Shown piece after piece: positions 26,803 to 36,946 of a stretch of DNA of 45,035 bases. Numbering within the stretch: the first letter of the stretch is position 1; each line of letters begins with the position of its first letter. The notes under the pieces were generated by a model. The model saw nothing but the letters and a program-made list of their open reading frames with translations. It was not told the DNA's origin and did no database searches. Made by a program: the position numbers and the translations under genes. The stretch comes from an uncultured Mucilaginibacter sp. (GTDB taxonomy: Bacteria; Bacteroidota; Bacteroidia; Sphingobacteriales; Sphingobacteriaceae), in contig CAISPD010000238.1 of assembly GCA_903887275.1 (NCBI GenBank), forward strand, positions 1 to 45,035. The letters are read 5' to 3'.

Positions 26803-28494
26803 ATGAATAAGAAATACTTACTGCCAATTTTATTGACCCTGGTGTGTTTCGCTTGTAAAAAGAAAGACCCCGTTCATCCTACAAATGGAAACGGTAACAC
26901 ACCGGCTGACTCAACCAATACGCAGCACATTTCGGTACTTACCCAGCATAACGACAATAACCGGGCTGGTTTAAACGATCATGAAACAGCATTAACACCA
27001 GCAAACGTTAATTCTGCTCATTTTGGAAAATTATTTGAGCTTTCTGTCGATGATCAAACCTATGCGCAGCCATTGGTAGTAGGGAATCTTACGATAGGTA
27101 ATAAAACCCGAAATGTGGTTTTTATTGCAACTGTTAATAATACTGTTTATGCCTATGATGCCGATAGCGGAACTTTATTCTGGCAAAAAAACTATACCCA
27201 AAGCGGGATGCGCACACCAAACCATACCGATATGAGCTCGTCATGGTGTACCCCTTATAACGACATTAGTTATAATATTGGCATTATTGGCACGCCGGTG
27301 ATCGACCCAACATCGCAAACTATTTATTTTGTTGCCCGCAGTACCGACGGAACACACTTTGTGCAGCACCTGCATGCCGTAAACATTGCTACGGGCGAGG
27401 AACAAGCTGGTAGTCCGGTAAAAATTGAAGCAAGTGTACCAGGTACCGGTGATGGTTCCGTAAACGGCGTAGTAAGTTTCGACCCGCTGCGCAATAATCA
27501 GCGGCAGGGACTGGCTTTGGTAAACGGTACAGTTTATATCAGTTATGCGTCGCATTGTGATTGGAACCCTTATCATGGTTGGATCTTCGGATATGACGCA
27601 AAGTCTTTGGCACAAACCGTTGTGTATAATGATACCCCAAGTGGTGAAAATGGCGGCATTTGGGAAAGCGGTATGGGTATTGCAGCCGATGCTCAGGGCA
27701 ATTTGTATGTAACTACCGGAAATGGTACCGTAGGGCAGGGAAACCTATTTATCAAAACTGGAAACGGAACTGACGAAAATAATCCCAATCCAGATCCAAC
27801 TGATCTGTCCAACAGGTCGGAAAGTGCCTTAAAACTAACGCCATCTGGTAATACACTTCAGGTTAGCAGTTATTTTACACCAACCAACTACCTTGATTTG
27901 AACATCAACGACCTTGATTATGGCGTTATGGGTACTTTTCTGATCCCAAATTCTAACCTTTTTGTAACTGGATGTAAAGACGGTAATATTTACCTACTGG
28001 ATAAAGACAATATGGGCGGGTATTCAACCGTAGCCAACCAGGTAGTTCAAACAATTCCGATCAACAACTCCATGCATTGTCAGCCTGCATTTTTTCAGGG
28101 AGCGGGAAATGCCTATGTCTATTTTTGGTCCGAGAATGACAGGCTACGCGCCTATTCATTCAATAATGGGAAATTTGCGTTCACCCCAACAACTTCTTCA
28201 TTACCCGGCCCGGGCGGCGGTACTGGTGCCATACTTTCGGTATCATCAAACGGTACCAGTAACGGAATTTTATGGGCCTGGTATGCTTCAAGTGGCGATG
28301 CAGCAGGACAGTCATCTCCAGGTATTCTGAGGGCTTTTGATGCCGCTAATATTACCAAGGAACTTTGGAATAGCGGGCAAAGCGCTAATGATTTCCCGGG
28401 ATTTTACGCAAAATTTTGTGCGCCTACCATTGCAAACGGCAAGGTTTTCCTGGGTACATTCTCACACAAAGTTATTGTGTATGGCTTGAAATAG
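26803..28494 (+). CDS. PQQ-like beta-propeller lipoprotein (tandem paralogue of 24941..26680)
   Basis: Lipobox-like VCFAC; collinear similarity to the previous ORF over nearly its full length (HISVLTQHNDN.RAGLND.ETAL, SHCD.NP.HGWI.GYD). Confidence 0.88.
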   Translation: MNKKYLLPILLTLVCFACKKKDPVHPTNGNGNTPADSTNTQHISVLTQHNDNNRAGLNDHETALTPANVNSAHFGKLFELSVDDQTYAQPLVVGNLTIGNKTRNVVFIATVNNTVYAYDADSGTLFWQKNYTQSGMRTPNHTDMSSSWCTPYNDISYNIGIIGTPVIDPTSQTIYFVARSTDGTHFVQHLHAVNIATGEEQAGSPVKIEASVPGTGDGSVNGVVSFDPLRNNQRQGLALVNGTVYISYASHCDWNPYHGWIFGYDAKSLAQTVVYNDTPSGENGGIWESGMGIAADAQGNLYVTTGNGTVGQGNLFIKTGNGTDENNPNPDPTDLSNRSESALKLTPSGNTLQVSSYFTPTNYLDLNINDLDYGVMGTFLIPNSNLFVTGCKDGNIYLLDKDNMGGYSTVANQVVQTIPINNSMHCQPAFFQGAGNAYVYFWSENDRLRAYSFNNGKFAFTPTTSSLPGPGGGTGAILSVSSNGTSNGILWAWYASSGDAAGQSSPGILRAFDAANITKELWNSGQSANDFPGFYAKFCAPTIANGKVFLGTFSHKVIVYGLK

Positions 28495-28543
28495 TTTGTT
28501 TTAAAACAAATTAAAACCCTGCTCTGTTAGTTTTATTTGGACG

Positions 28544-28551
28544 TATCTTTG
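28544..28551 (+). promoter_or_regulatory. putative Bacteroidetes -7 element (TATCTTTG)
   Basis: Matches TAnnTTTG, 26 bp upstream of the ATG at 28578; no clear -33 partner. Confidence 0.4.
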
Positions 28552-28577
28552 ATAAACAAAGTTTAAAACGCAAAGCC

Positions 28578-28808
28578 ATGATAAAACCAGAAGACATTAT
28601 TCCATTAGATGATTCGGAAGATTCAGACAAAGGCGATCAAATGAGTCAGGAGGATATCCATTCCAACGGTTTGGAGGAAGAGAGGACACCTGCCGCCGAA
28701 AGTAACGTGCCGGCAACCGACCTTCTTCAATTAGCCATTGATGCCTCCGAGCCTGCTTACACCTTAAAGCTCGACAATGATCAGCCTAAACCGGGCAAGA
28801 GCGAGTAA
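28578..28808 (+). CDS. small acidic hypothetical protein
   Basis: 76-aa ORF with promoter-like element upstream and terminator downstream; highly Asp/Glu-rich. Confidence 0.65.
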   Translation: MIKPEDIIPLDDSEDSDKGDQMSQEDIHSNGLEEERTPAAESNVPATDLLQLAIDASEPAYTLKLDNDQPKPGKSE

Positions 28809-28837
28809 AGCAAACCTGCCGGTTATAAAACAAAAAT

Positions 28838-28872
28838 AGAGGGCGCGGATCAACCCGGGCCCTCTTTTTTTT
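28838..28872. terminator. bidirectional intrinsic terminator between convergent genes
   Basis: GAGGGC...GCCCTC stem with T-tract on the right (plus) and A-tract on the left (minus). Confidence 0.8.
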
Positions 28873-28878
28873 ATTGGC

Positions 28879-29478
28879 TTAAAGCGATGCCAATTCTTCG
28901 TGGCTTACATATTTTTTGATAGTATTTACTTTTTTGCTAACGTTGCCGGCAGTCAGTTTGCTGATATTCAAAAACGAACTCTGATCGTAAATAACCGAGC
29001 CCTGGTCTATATTGCCGGTTAGGTCGGCCTTCGATGCGCCGCTCAGATTGATATGAGCCTCGTATGCATCCAGATCAAGTTGAGCCAAAGCCTGGTCATG
29101 TAGCTTTAACTCAATATCCAGTGCAGAAAGTTTACCAAATGATTTTACAGTTGCGTTATCAAAAGCAGCTATTTCGCGCAGATCGCTTACGGTAACCCAA
29201 ACCACCAGTTTTTGCGACGAATATGAGCTTATGCGTAATACTCCGCCCTGATCCTGAACCAAAGCATTACTTGCGTAATAATTGTTGTAAACTTTGGCCT
29301 TATCGGTATTGCCATCCGAAACATATACTTCAACGTTGCCGTGTACTTCTATTTTATTGATACGGGTAACTTCAATTAAGTTGGTTACTTCTTCAGTACG
29401 TCCTGTTGCCGATGCTGATTTACTTGCGCCAATGATGGACATTAAAGCGATTGCGATTGTTAAAATTGTAGTTTTCAT
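28879..29478 (-). CDS. GIN domain-containing secreted protein (DUF2807, head GIN domain)
   Basis: Signal peptide; IEVHGNVEVYVSDG, LSGASKADLTGN, beta-helix-like pattern typical of the family. Confidence 0.85.
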   Translation of the reverse strand: MKTTILTIAIALMSIIGASKSASATGRTEEVTNLIEVTRINKIEVHGNVEVYVSDGNTDKAKVYNNYYASNALVQDQGGVLRISSYSSQKLVVWVTVSDLREIAAFDNATVKSFGKLSALDIELKLHDQALAQLDLDAYEAHINLSGASKADLTGNIDQGSVIYDQSSFLNISKLTAGNVSKKVNTIKKYVSHEELASL

Positions 29479-29856
29479 GGTTTAAATATTTTAAGTGTTC
29501 TTTGTTTATTTTTTCTTTTCGATGTTCAAAGCAACAACCTTTTTTGCTGCTGCTAAAATGGAATAGACCGCACACCTATAGGCATAGACAGGGGGGCATT
29601 TTGGGTCGCCAATCGCCTATTTTCAGCAATTTGTATCATACTTAGGGTTTCAATCGGGCCAAAATCGCCCTTTATCGGTACAAATGGCTAACTCATAGAT
29701 TGATTTCGCTTTATAAGCCTGAATCAGCTTATGAATGAGCTGCTTTAGGGTATTCAAAAATGTTTTAAACAGATTATAACCCATATCGGTAAGCGTCCGT
29801 ATAAACCTTTTGAATATCTATCTGCTAAAACCTGGTTGTAAGTACTTTGCGTCGAA

Positions 29857-32800
29857 ATGACTAAAACAGTTTCCGTCATAAAAATTGCCCGATCGAAGGC
29901 GTTAAATTTGCTGATTTTTCCATTGCTGGTACTGTTTCCCGGTTTTTTATCAGCCCAGATCCAACAATTACACTTTAAACATCTTGGTACGCAGGACGGC
30001 TTGTCCGAGCTAAATCCTACCTGTATTTTGCAGGATAACAGGGGTTTTGTTTGGGTTGGTACTACTGATGGTTTGAACCGTTACGACGGTTATAAATTCC
30101 GTGTTTTCCGTAATGATATTAAAGATTCTACAACCATAAGCAGTAATTATATTCAGGATATTGCACAGGATAAAGAAGGGAACTTATGGATATCAACAGC
30201 CGGGGGAGGTTTAAATAAATACGATCGAAAAACAGCGCGTTTTCACGCATATCGTCATAACGAAAAAAACTTTAACTCCATTGCCAGCGACCAGCTATCG
30301 AAAGTAACAGTTGACGACTATGGCAATATTTGGGTAGGAACACAACATGATGGTGTAAGCAGGTTTGACCCGCAAAGTAATACCTTCCGCAATTACCACC
30401 ATCGGGCAAATGATGCGCAGAGTTTGGTTAATAATGATATTATGACCGTCTATAAGGATAGTCAAAATAATATCTGGATCGGAACGGTGGACAATGGTTT
30501 ATGTGTTTACAACCGCGCTTCTAAGTCATTCAATAGCTATATACATAGCGATAAGGATAAAGCTTCACTGTCAGGCAACAAAGTAACTGCAATATTTGAG
30601 GATAGCGATCATCACCTTTGGGTAGGCACCCAGGAAGCCGGTTTAAATTTATTTGATCGTAATACCGGTAATTTCAGTCACTTTTTGCATGATACGGTTA
30701 ACGGCAATTCCCTGATCAATAATAGCATTCAAAGTATCGCCGAGGATGATAATCATAACCTTTGGATCGGTACCGAAAATGGTGGATTAAGTGTTTATAG
30801 CTATGCCTGGAAAAGGTTTATCAGCTATATGCATGATGATGTTGACCATACCAGTCTGGCCGGTAATTCTGTAGATATTATTACCCGCGACCTGCAGGGA
30901 AATATGTGGATCGGTGTATTTGGCGGGGGGCTCAACCTGTACAAGAAAAGTGCTACCAGCTTCTCCCATTTTAACCACAATTCATTGCCAACGAGTTTGT
31001 CCAATAATTTTGTGCTAAAGATTTTTGAAGACAACAAACACCGGATATGGATAGGTACCGATGGAGGCGGTCTGGATCTCTTTGATCAAAAAACCGGAAA
31101 ATTTACAACGTTTAAGCACATTGAAGGCAACAAAAATAGCCTTGCTGGTGATAACGTACTGGATATTTTCCAGGATGATCAACACAACCTTTGGATAGGA
31201 ACCTGGGGTAATGGTGTAAGTGTGATGAACCCGGATACCCGCAAAATCACTTCTTTCAGGCACGACCCTTCAAATGCCAAAAGTTTAAGTGGCGACAATA
31301 TTTACGGTGTCACCGAGACACCGGATAAAAGGGTATGGCTTGGTACCTTCGGCGATGGGCTTGATGTGTACGATCGGAAAACCAATTCGTTTACCACGTT
31401 TAAACATAATCCGTCCGACCCTAGAAGTTTGAGCTGTGACCGTATCAACTCCATGATTTGCGATAGCAAAGGCTACCTTTGGCTGGCCACAGACGATGCA
31501 GGACTTTGTTTGTTTGATACGAAAAATTATACTTGTACAAGCTACAAACACAGTGATCAAAAAAATAGCATCAGCAATAATACAGCCTCATCCATTTTTG
31601 AAGACCACCTTGGCAGGCTATGGGTTTGTACGCTGGGCGGGCTAAACCTGTTTGATCCTAAAACAAAGCATTTTACTTCCTACAAAACTAAGGATGGTTT
31701 GCCAAACGACTACGTTGAGGCTGTTTTGGAAGATAATATGGGTCATTTATGGGTTAGCACCAATAATGGTCTTGCAATGCTTGATCCTGCAACGGGCAAG
31801 TTCAGAAACTTTACTACCGAAAATGGCCTTCAGGCAGACGAATTCAAACAAAATAGCGCCCTAAGAAGCAGCGATGGAGCCTTATACTTTGGCGGTGTAA
31901 ATGGATTCAATAAATTCTTTCCGGATCAGGTTATTGAAAGCAACTATGATCCGAAATTAGTGTTTACCCGATTTGAATTATTTAACCGCGAGGTAGTCCC
32001 CTCAAATACACCCGGCGAAGATTCGCCTTTGAAAGAAGACATTTCGGAAGCTAAGGCTATCAACCTTAGATACAACCAATCGGTATTATCATTTCAATAT
32101 GCTGCATTAGATTTTGACTCGCCCGAAAAAAAGAAATATGCCTACATCCTGGATGGTTTTGATAAAGACTGGAACTATGTAGGTGATAAAAATACCGCAG
32201 TATATACCAATTTACCCCCGGGCAGTTATGTATTCAAGGTGAAAAGTCAGAATGGTGAAGGTAAATGGTCGCCCGGTGTTTTAAGCTTGAATGTAACGGT
32301 TGTGCCGCCTTTCTGGCTAACCTGGTGGTTCCGGATCCTGTCGGCAGTTTTCATTATTGGCAGCATATATGGTGTCTATCGTTTCCGTGTTAATGGCATT
32401 ATTAAACAAAAGACTCGGTTAGAGGATCAGGTAAAATCGCGTACAGCCGAAGTAGTGAGGCAGGCAGAAGAATTACAGGAACAATCGGAAAACCTGCAAT
32501 CATTAAACGAAGAACTTCAGGCACAATCGGAGGAATTGAGATGGGTGAACGAAGAATTGCTTTCACAATCCGAAGAACTGCAAGCGCTGAATGAAGAGCT
32601 TCAATCGCAATCGGAAGAACTGCAGGACCAAAAAAACCAGGAGTATAAAGCACGCCAGGAGGCAGATAAAGCCAATGAAGCAAAGAGTATCTTTTTGGCT
32701 ACGATGAGTCACGAGATACGTACACCAATGAATGGCGTTATTGGCATGGCATCGCTGCTGGCTGAAACGAAATTATCGGATGAACAACGGGAATACACAG

Positions 32801-34230
32801 AAACCATTATCAATTGCGGCGACAGCTTGATGAATGTGATCAACGATATTCTCGACTTCTCTAAGATCGAATCCGGGAAAATGGATATTGAAGAAGAAGA
32901 TTTTGATTTGCGTCAGAGTGTGGAGGAGATCATGGATATGTTCTCGCAAAAAGCCGCCGAACAGCATCTTGACCTGATCTACCAAATAGATTTTAATCTG
33001 CCTCGTTTTGTAAAAGGGGATAGCCTGCGGTTAAAACAGGTGATCATTAACCTCATTAACAATGCGATAAAATTTACCTCAAAAGGCGAAGTATTTATCA
33101 AGGTTTCATTGGCACAAATGATCGGCGACGATCAGTTAGAGATCGCTATCAGCATCAAGGATACCGGTATTGGTATACCTGATGAGAAACTGCCATCATT
33201 GTTTAAGCCTTTCTCACAGGTTGATTCTTCTACTACCCGTAAATACGGCGGCACCGGACTCGGACTGATCATCAGCGAACGTTTAGTGAAACTGATGGGA
33301 GGCAATATTTGGGTGGATAGTAAGTTAGGAGAGGGATCGACATTTAATTTTACAATCAGTGCAAAGACCAGCAACAGGGTTATTGCAGAAAATATTTTAC
33401 TGCCGGGCTTTGCCAATTTGCAGGGTAAAAAAGTATTGATCGTTGATGATAACAAAACAAACCTGGTTATCCTGAAGGCTCAGTTAGAGCATTGGCAATT
33501 GGTGCCTGTTACCTGCACTTCTGCTCAGGAGGGACTGCAAGTTCTGGAAGCCGATCGCACAATACAATTGGTGATCACAGATATGCAAATGCCGGGTATG
33601 GATGGGGCGGGACTGGCGCGGGCCATCAGGAGTTCTGCACGACCTGTTCCGGTGATCATTTTGAGCAGTATCAATGACGAAAGCCGTAAGAAATATCCAG
33701 GCTTATTCTCTGCGATACTTACCAAGCCTGTAAAACAAAATAACCTGCTCAAAAGTATAGTTGCCGAACTGGGTGAACGCCGAGAATCAGTTATGCCCGA
33801 CGCGCTGCAAAATAACGTGCTGGATGTAATTTTTGCGAAGCAGCACGCAATGGATATATTGATCGCAGAAGACAATGCGGTTAATCAAAAACTGATTGAA
33901 CGGATATTAGTTAAATTAGGGTATAATGCTAAAGTAACCAACAATGGCGCTGAAGCCGTCAAGGAAATTCAAAAGCATAATTACGACGTTTTGATGATGG
34001 ACATTCAGATGCCCGAAATGGATGGCTACGAAGCTACCCGAACCATCAGGAAAATGAATATTGATCAGCCGTATATTATAGCAATGACAGCCAATGCCCT
34101 TTCGGAAGACCGCGAAATATGCCTGAGCCATGGTATGGATAATTATATCTCCAAGCCTATGAAACTGGATACCCTGGTAGCGTTATTGCGTGAAGCCTAT
34201 CAAGTAAAAAAGGGAGCAGTTAAGGTTTGA
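29857..34230 (+). CDS. hybrid two-component sensor histidine kinase with Reg_prop propellers, Y_Y_Y, HisKA, HATPase_c and two receiver domains
   Basis: Repeated NLWIGTxxGGLxxYD; [13 protein letters not shown] (H-box); NNAIKFT (N-box), [24 protein letters not shown] and [17 protein letters not shown] receiver motifs. Confidence 0.95.
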   Translation: MTKTVSVIKIARSKALNLLIFPLLVLFPGFLSAQIQQLHFKHLGTQDGLSELNPTCILQDNRGFVWVGTTDGLNRYDGYKFRVFRNDIKDSTTISSNYIQDIAQDKEGNLWISTAGGGLNKYDRKTARFHAYRHNEKNFNSIASDQLSKVTVDDYGNIWVGTQHDGVSRFDPQSNTFRNYHHRANDAQSLVNNDIMTVYKDSQNNIWIGTVDNGLCVYNRASKSFNSYIHSDKDKASLSGNKVTAIFEDSDHHLWVGTQEAGLNLFDRNTGNFSHFLHDTVNGNSLINNSIQSIAEDDNHNLWIGTENGGLSVYSYAWKRFISYMHDDVDHTSLAGNSVDIITRDLQGNMWIGVFGGGLNLYKKSATSFSHFNHNSLPTSLSNNFVLKIFEDNKHRIWIGTDGGGLDLFDQKTGKFTTFKHIEGNKNSLAGDNVLDIFQDDQHNLWIGTWGNGVSVMNPDTRKITSFRHDPSNAKSLSGDNIYGVTETPDKRVWLGTFGDGLDVYDRKTNSFTTFKHNPSDPRSLSCDRINSMICDSKGYLWLATDDAGLCLFDTKNYTCTSYKHSDQKNSISNNTASSIFEDHLGRLWVCTLGGLNLFDPKTKHFTSYKTKDGLPNDYVEAVLEDNMGHLWVSTNNGLAMLDPATGKFRNFTTENGLQADEFKQNSALRSSDGALYFGGVNGFNKFFPDQVIESNYDPKLVFTRFELFNREVVPSNTPGEDSPLKEDISEAKAINLRYNQSVLSFQYAALDFDSPEKKKYAYILDGFDKDWNYVGDKNTAVYTNLPPGSYVFKVKSQNGEGKWSPGVLSLNVTVVPPFWLTWWFRILSAVFIIGSIYGVYRFRVNGIIKQKTRLEDQVKSRTAEVVRQAEELQEQSENLQSLNEELQAQSEELRWVNEELLSQSEELQALNEELQSQSEELQDQKNQEYKARQEADKANEAKSIFLATMSHEIRTPMNGVIGMASLLAETKLSDEQREYTETIINCGDSLMNVINDILDFSKIESGKMDIEEEDFDLRQSVEEIMDMFSQKAAEQHLDLIYQIDFNLPRFVKGDSLRLKQVIINLINNAIKFTSKGEVFIKVSLAQMIGDDQLEIAISIKDTGIGIPDEKLPSLFKPFSQVDSSTTRKYGGTGLGLIISERLVKLMGGNIWVDSKLGEGSTFNFTISAKTSNRVIAENILLPGFANLQGKKVLIVDDNKTNLVILKAQLEHWQLVPVTCTSAQEGLQVLEADRTIQLVITDMQMPGMDGAGLARAIRSSARPVPVIILSSINDESRKKYPGLFSAILTKPVKQNNLLKSIVAELGERRESVMPDALQNNVLDVIFAKQHAMDILIAEDNAVNQKLIERILVKLGYNAKVTNNGAEAVKEIQKHNYDVLMMDIQMPEMDGYEATRTIRKMNIDQPYIIAMTANALSEDREICLSHGMDNYISKPMKLDTLVALLREAYQVKKGAVKV
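32458..32640 (+). repeat. in-frame 14-residue repeats forming a coiled-coil linker
   Basis: [14 protein letters not shown] / [14 protein letters not shown] / [14 protein letters not shown] plus flanking degenerate copies. Confidence 0.85.
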
Positions 34231-34285
34231 TCTTAAGCTCCGGCTTTCCCTTTTTAATTACTGTTAAACAACCTATCGAGGGTAC

Positions 34286-35014
34286 TTATTTGCCTTTTAC
34301 TTTGATCATCTGTACTGTTTTTAGCGGATCAAGGTAGGGGTCGCGCAATTCAATTTCTACGGGTGCTCCGGCAAATACTTTGTCAGAGATCTGACCAGCA
34401 TATATTTTGGTATTCTTTACGCTGATTGTATCCTGTTCAGCACCTTTTTTAATAATAAAACTAAACCTGTAAACACCGCCCGGTTTAGCTATTTGGACTA
34501 CTTTATCGCTGCCGTCAGCAAATTCTGATTTGATGAGGTAATTGCCGAGTGAATCGGCTTCTGCCGGTTTGATATCAGAACTGTAAAACAGTTCAACGCC
34601 GTCGAACATTTTCTTTTTTCCCATATCATAAAAAGGGAAAACCCGTAAGGTTTTCAGGTTTTTATCGCAAACATCGATCTGTACCGGCGCGCCATTAAAC
34701 ACCTCGTTTGAAAGCTCGGCAGAAAGAAGTTTAAATGCCTTAAATAATGCAGTATCATTTTGATGGTCATCTTTTACAACCATCCGAAACTGGTAAACCG
34801 GTCCGACACGCGTCACTTGTATGGTTTTTTCGGTACTGTCAGCGAACTTTGTACTGATAAGGTAAATGCCGAGGCGTTCGGCTTCGCCATCTGTAATTGT
34901 GGGGGTATAGTATAATTGAAGTCCGTTGTAGTTTTTTAGTTTACCATAGTCTGTACATCCATGTATGACTGGAAGAAGAGCAATCATTACAATGTACAAT
35001 AAATTCTTTTTCAT
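34286..35014 (-). CDS. hypothetical lipoprotein with internally duplicated domain
   Basis: Lipobox-like IHGC; YNGLQLYYTPTITDGEAERLGIYLISTKFADSTEKTIQV versus FDGVELFYSSDIKPAEADSLGNYLIKSEFADGSDKVVQI. Confidence 0.8.
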   Translation of the reverse strand: MKKNLLYIVMIALLPVIHGCTDYGKLKNYNGLQLYYTPTITDGEAERLGIYLISTKFADSTEKTIQVTRVGPVYQFRMVVKDDHQNDTALFKAFKLLSAELSNEVFNGAPVQIDVCDKNLKTLRVFPFYDMGKKKMFDGVELFYSSDIKPAEADSLGNYLIKSEFADGSDKVVQIAKPGGVYRFSFIIKKGAEQDTISVKNTKIYAGQISDKVFAGAPVEIELRDPYLDPLKTVQMIKVKGK

Positions 35015-35223
35015 TATTTTTACTAAAGCTAATTTTCAAATATATCGCAAAATTACAGGAAGGAAATATTGGTGTCAACACTCTTAATTGACTAAATTTA
35101 AGCTGTGAATAACCTGCCCCTTTTATTGATGAAAAATTTGGTATCAACATTGCTTTAGTTATTATTGCGATAATTAATTAACAACCTCCAATTTTCTACT
35201 ATTCACGCTAAATCAAGCTAATT

Positions 35224-36843
35224 ATGAGCAAGTTTTGTTTTTTCCTATTGCTATCTGTAATTGCCGCATTTAATGCTGGCGCCCAAGGACCTAAGGTAAG
35301 AATTACCAACGGTACCATAGAGGGTGTAATTGATGAGGCTACAGGTATACAAATTTTTAAAGGGATCCCTTTTGCCCAACCGCCGGTAGGCGACTTGCGC
35401 TGGAAGGAGCCTCAACCAGTTAAAAACTGGGAAGGCGTTTTAAAAGCTGATCATTTCGGACCAAATGCAATGCAAAAAAATGTATTTGGGGACATGCTTT
35501 TTCGCTCTTCAGGTATGAGTGAAGATTGTTTGTACCTGAACGTATGGACGCCTGCTAAATCAGGCAGAGAAAAGCTGCCTGTATTGGTCTATTTTTACGG
35601 TGGAGGTTTTGTTGCCGGAGACGGCTCTGAATCGCGGTACGATGGTGAAAGCCTGGCACGGCGGGGTATAGTTACAATTACAGTAAACTATCGTCTGGGC
35701 ATTTTTGGACTACTGGCCCATCCGGAACTTACAAAAGAATCGGCTCATCGGGCTTCCGGCAATTATGGCTTGCTCGACCAGCATGCAGCATTAGTTTGGG
35801 TGCAAAAAAATATATCAGCTTTCGGAGGTGATCCAAATCATGTAACTATTGACGGAGAATCGGCCGGATCGATATCGGTTTGCGACCAAATGGCGTCCCC
35901 GCTTAATAAGGGACTTTTTAGCGCCGCTATAGGAGAAAGCGGAGGTATATTGTCTATCCCTACGCTGGCGGAGGGTGAAAAGCGTGGGGCTGATTTTCAA
36001 AAATCGGCCGGCGCAAATTCTTTGGCGGAACTTCGGGCAATACCAGCTGATAAATTACTGGATCTTGCCTCTAAACAAGGCGGTTTTAGTATGGCAATTA
36101 TTGTCGATGGCTATTTTCTCCCTAAATCTCCTGCCGCTATTTTTGCCGCCGGAGAGCAGCAACATGTACCCTTACTTGCCGGTTGGAACTCAGCAGAGAT
36201 CCCTTATCAGGCATTTCTTCAGGGATTGCCGCCAACACCTGAAAACTATTTCAAAAAAATCAAGCAGGCTTATCCTCTTGATACTGCGACCGTCTTAAAA
36301 CTTTATCCAGGCTCAAACACCGATGAGATCGTTCAATCTTCAACTGCTCTGGCTAGCGACCGTTTTATCGTTTACAGCACATGGCTTTGGGAAGAACAAA
36401 CAGCTAAAACAGGAGGTAATCCGGTATACAGTTATATTTTCTCACGTCCGCGACCATCGATGGTTGCTGCCATGGGAAATGCAAAACCCGGACTTGCCGG
36501 TGGGATCATAAAAAGTGATACCAAAGAAGCGCCAAGTAAATTACCGCCGCCTTTGACCGGAGCAGCACACGCTTCTGAAATTGAATATGCGCTCGGCAAC
36601 CTGCCGGGCAATAAAGTGTATGATTGGGGCCCCGACGATTTTAAAGTTTCGGAAACCATGGAAAGCTATTTTGCTAATTTTATAAAAACAGGTAATCCAA
36701 ATGGAAAAGACTTGCCTGAATGGCCCGCTAACGGCAGCACTGGTATTTTAAACTATATCAATATTAATGTTGCTACTAAATCACAGGCAGCATATGATCG
36801 TCCGCGTTATCTTTTTCTGCAGCAGTTTGATGCAAAAAAGTAA
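35224..36843 (+). CDS. carboxylesterase/lipase family protein (type B), secreted
   Basis: Signal peptide; GIPFAQPPVGDLRWKEPQP, EDCLYLNVWTP, YFYGGGFVAGDG, DGESAGSIS (GxSxG). Confidence 0.95.
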   Translation: MSKFCFFLLLSVIAAFNAGAQGPKVRITNGTIEGVIDEATGIQIFKGIPFAQPPVGDLRWKEPQPVKNWEGVLKADHFGPNAMQKNVFGDMLFRSSGMSEDCLYLNVWTPAKSGREKLPVLVYFYGGGFVAGDGSESRYDGESLARRGIVTITVNYRLGIFGLLAHPELTKESAHRASGNYGLLDQHAALVWVQKNISAFGGDPNHVTIDGESAGSISVCDQMASPLNKGLFSAAIGESGGILSIPTLAEGEKRGADFQKSAGANSLAELRAIPADKLLDLASKQGGFSMAIIVDGYFLPKSPAAIFAAGEQQHVPLLAGWNSAEIPYQAFLQGLPPTPENYFKKIKQAYPLDTATVLKLYPGSNTDEIVQSSTALASDRFIVYSTWLWEEQTAKTGGNPVYSYIFSRPRPSMVAAMGNAKPGLAGGIIKSDTKEAPSKLPPPLTGAAHASEIEYALGNLPGNKVYDWGPDDFKVSETMESYFANFIKTGNPNGKDLPEWPANGSTGILNYININVATKSQAAYDRPRYLFLQQFDAKK

Positions 36844-36866
36844 CTAATTTCCGTAAAGTAATAAAG

Positions 36867-36905
36867 AGTCGCTATGGTTTAACCCTAGCGATTCTTTGTT
36901 TTTTA
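36867..36905 (+). terminator. intrinsic terminator after the carboxylesterase gene
   Basis: TCGCTAtGG-tttaa-CCCTAGCGA imperfect stem followed by T-rich tract. Confidence 0.65.
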
Positions 36906-36926
36906 GGCTTAACCAAGCATATTTTA

Positions 36927-36934
36927 TAGCTTTG
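36927..36934 (+). promoter_or_regulatory. putative Bacteroidetes -7 element (TAGCTTTG)
   Basis: TAnnTTTG match 12 bp upstream of the ATG at 36947. Confidence 0.4.
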
Positions 36935-36946
36935 CAGTAATACAAT

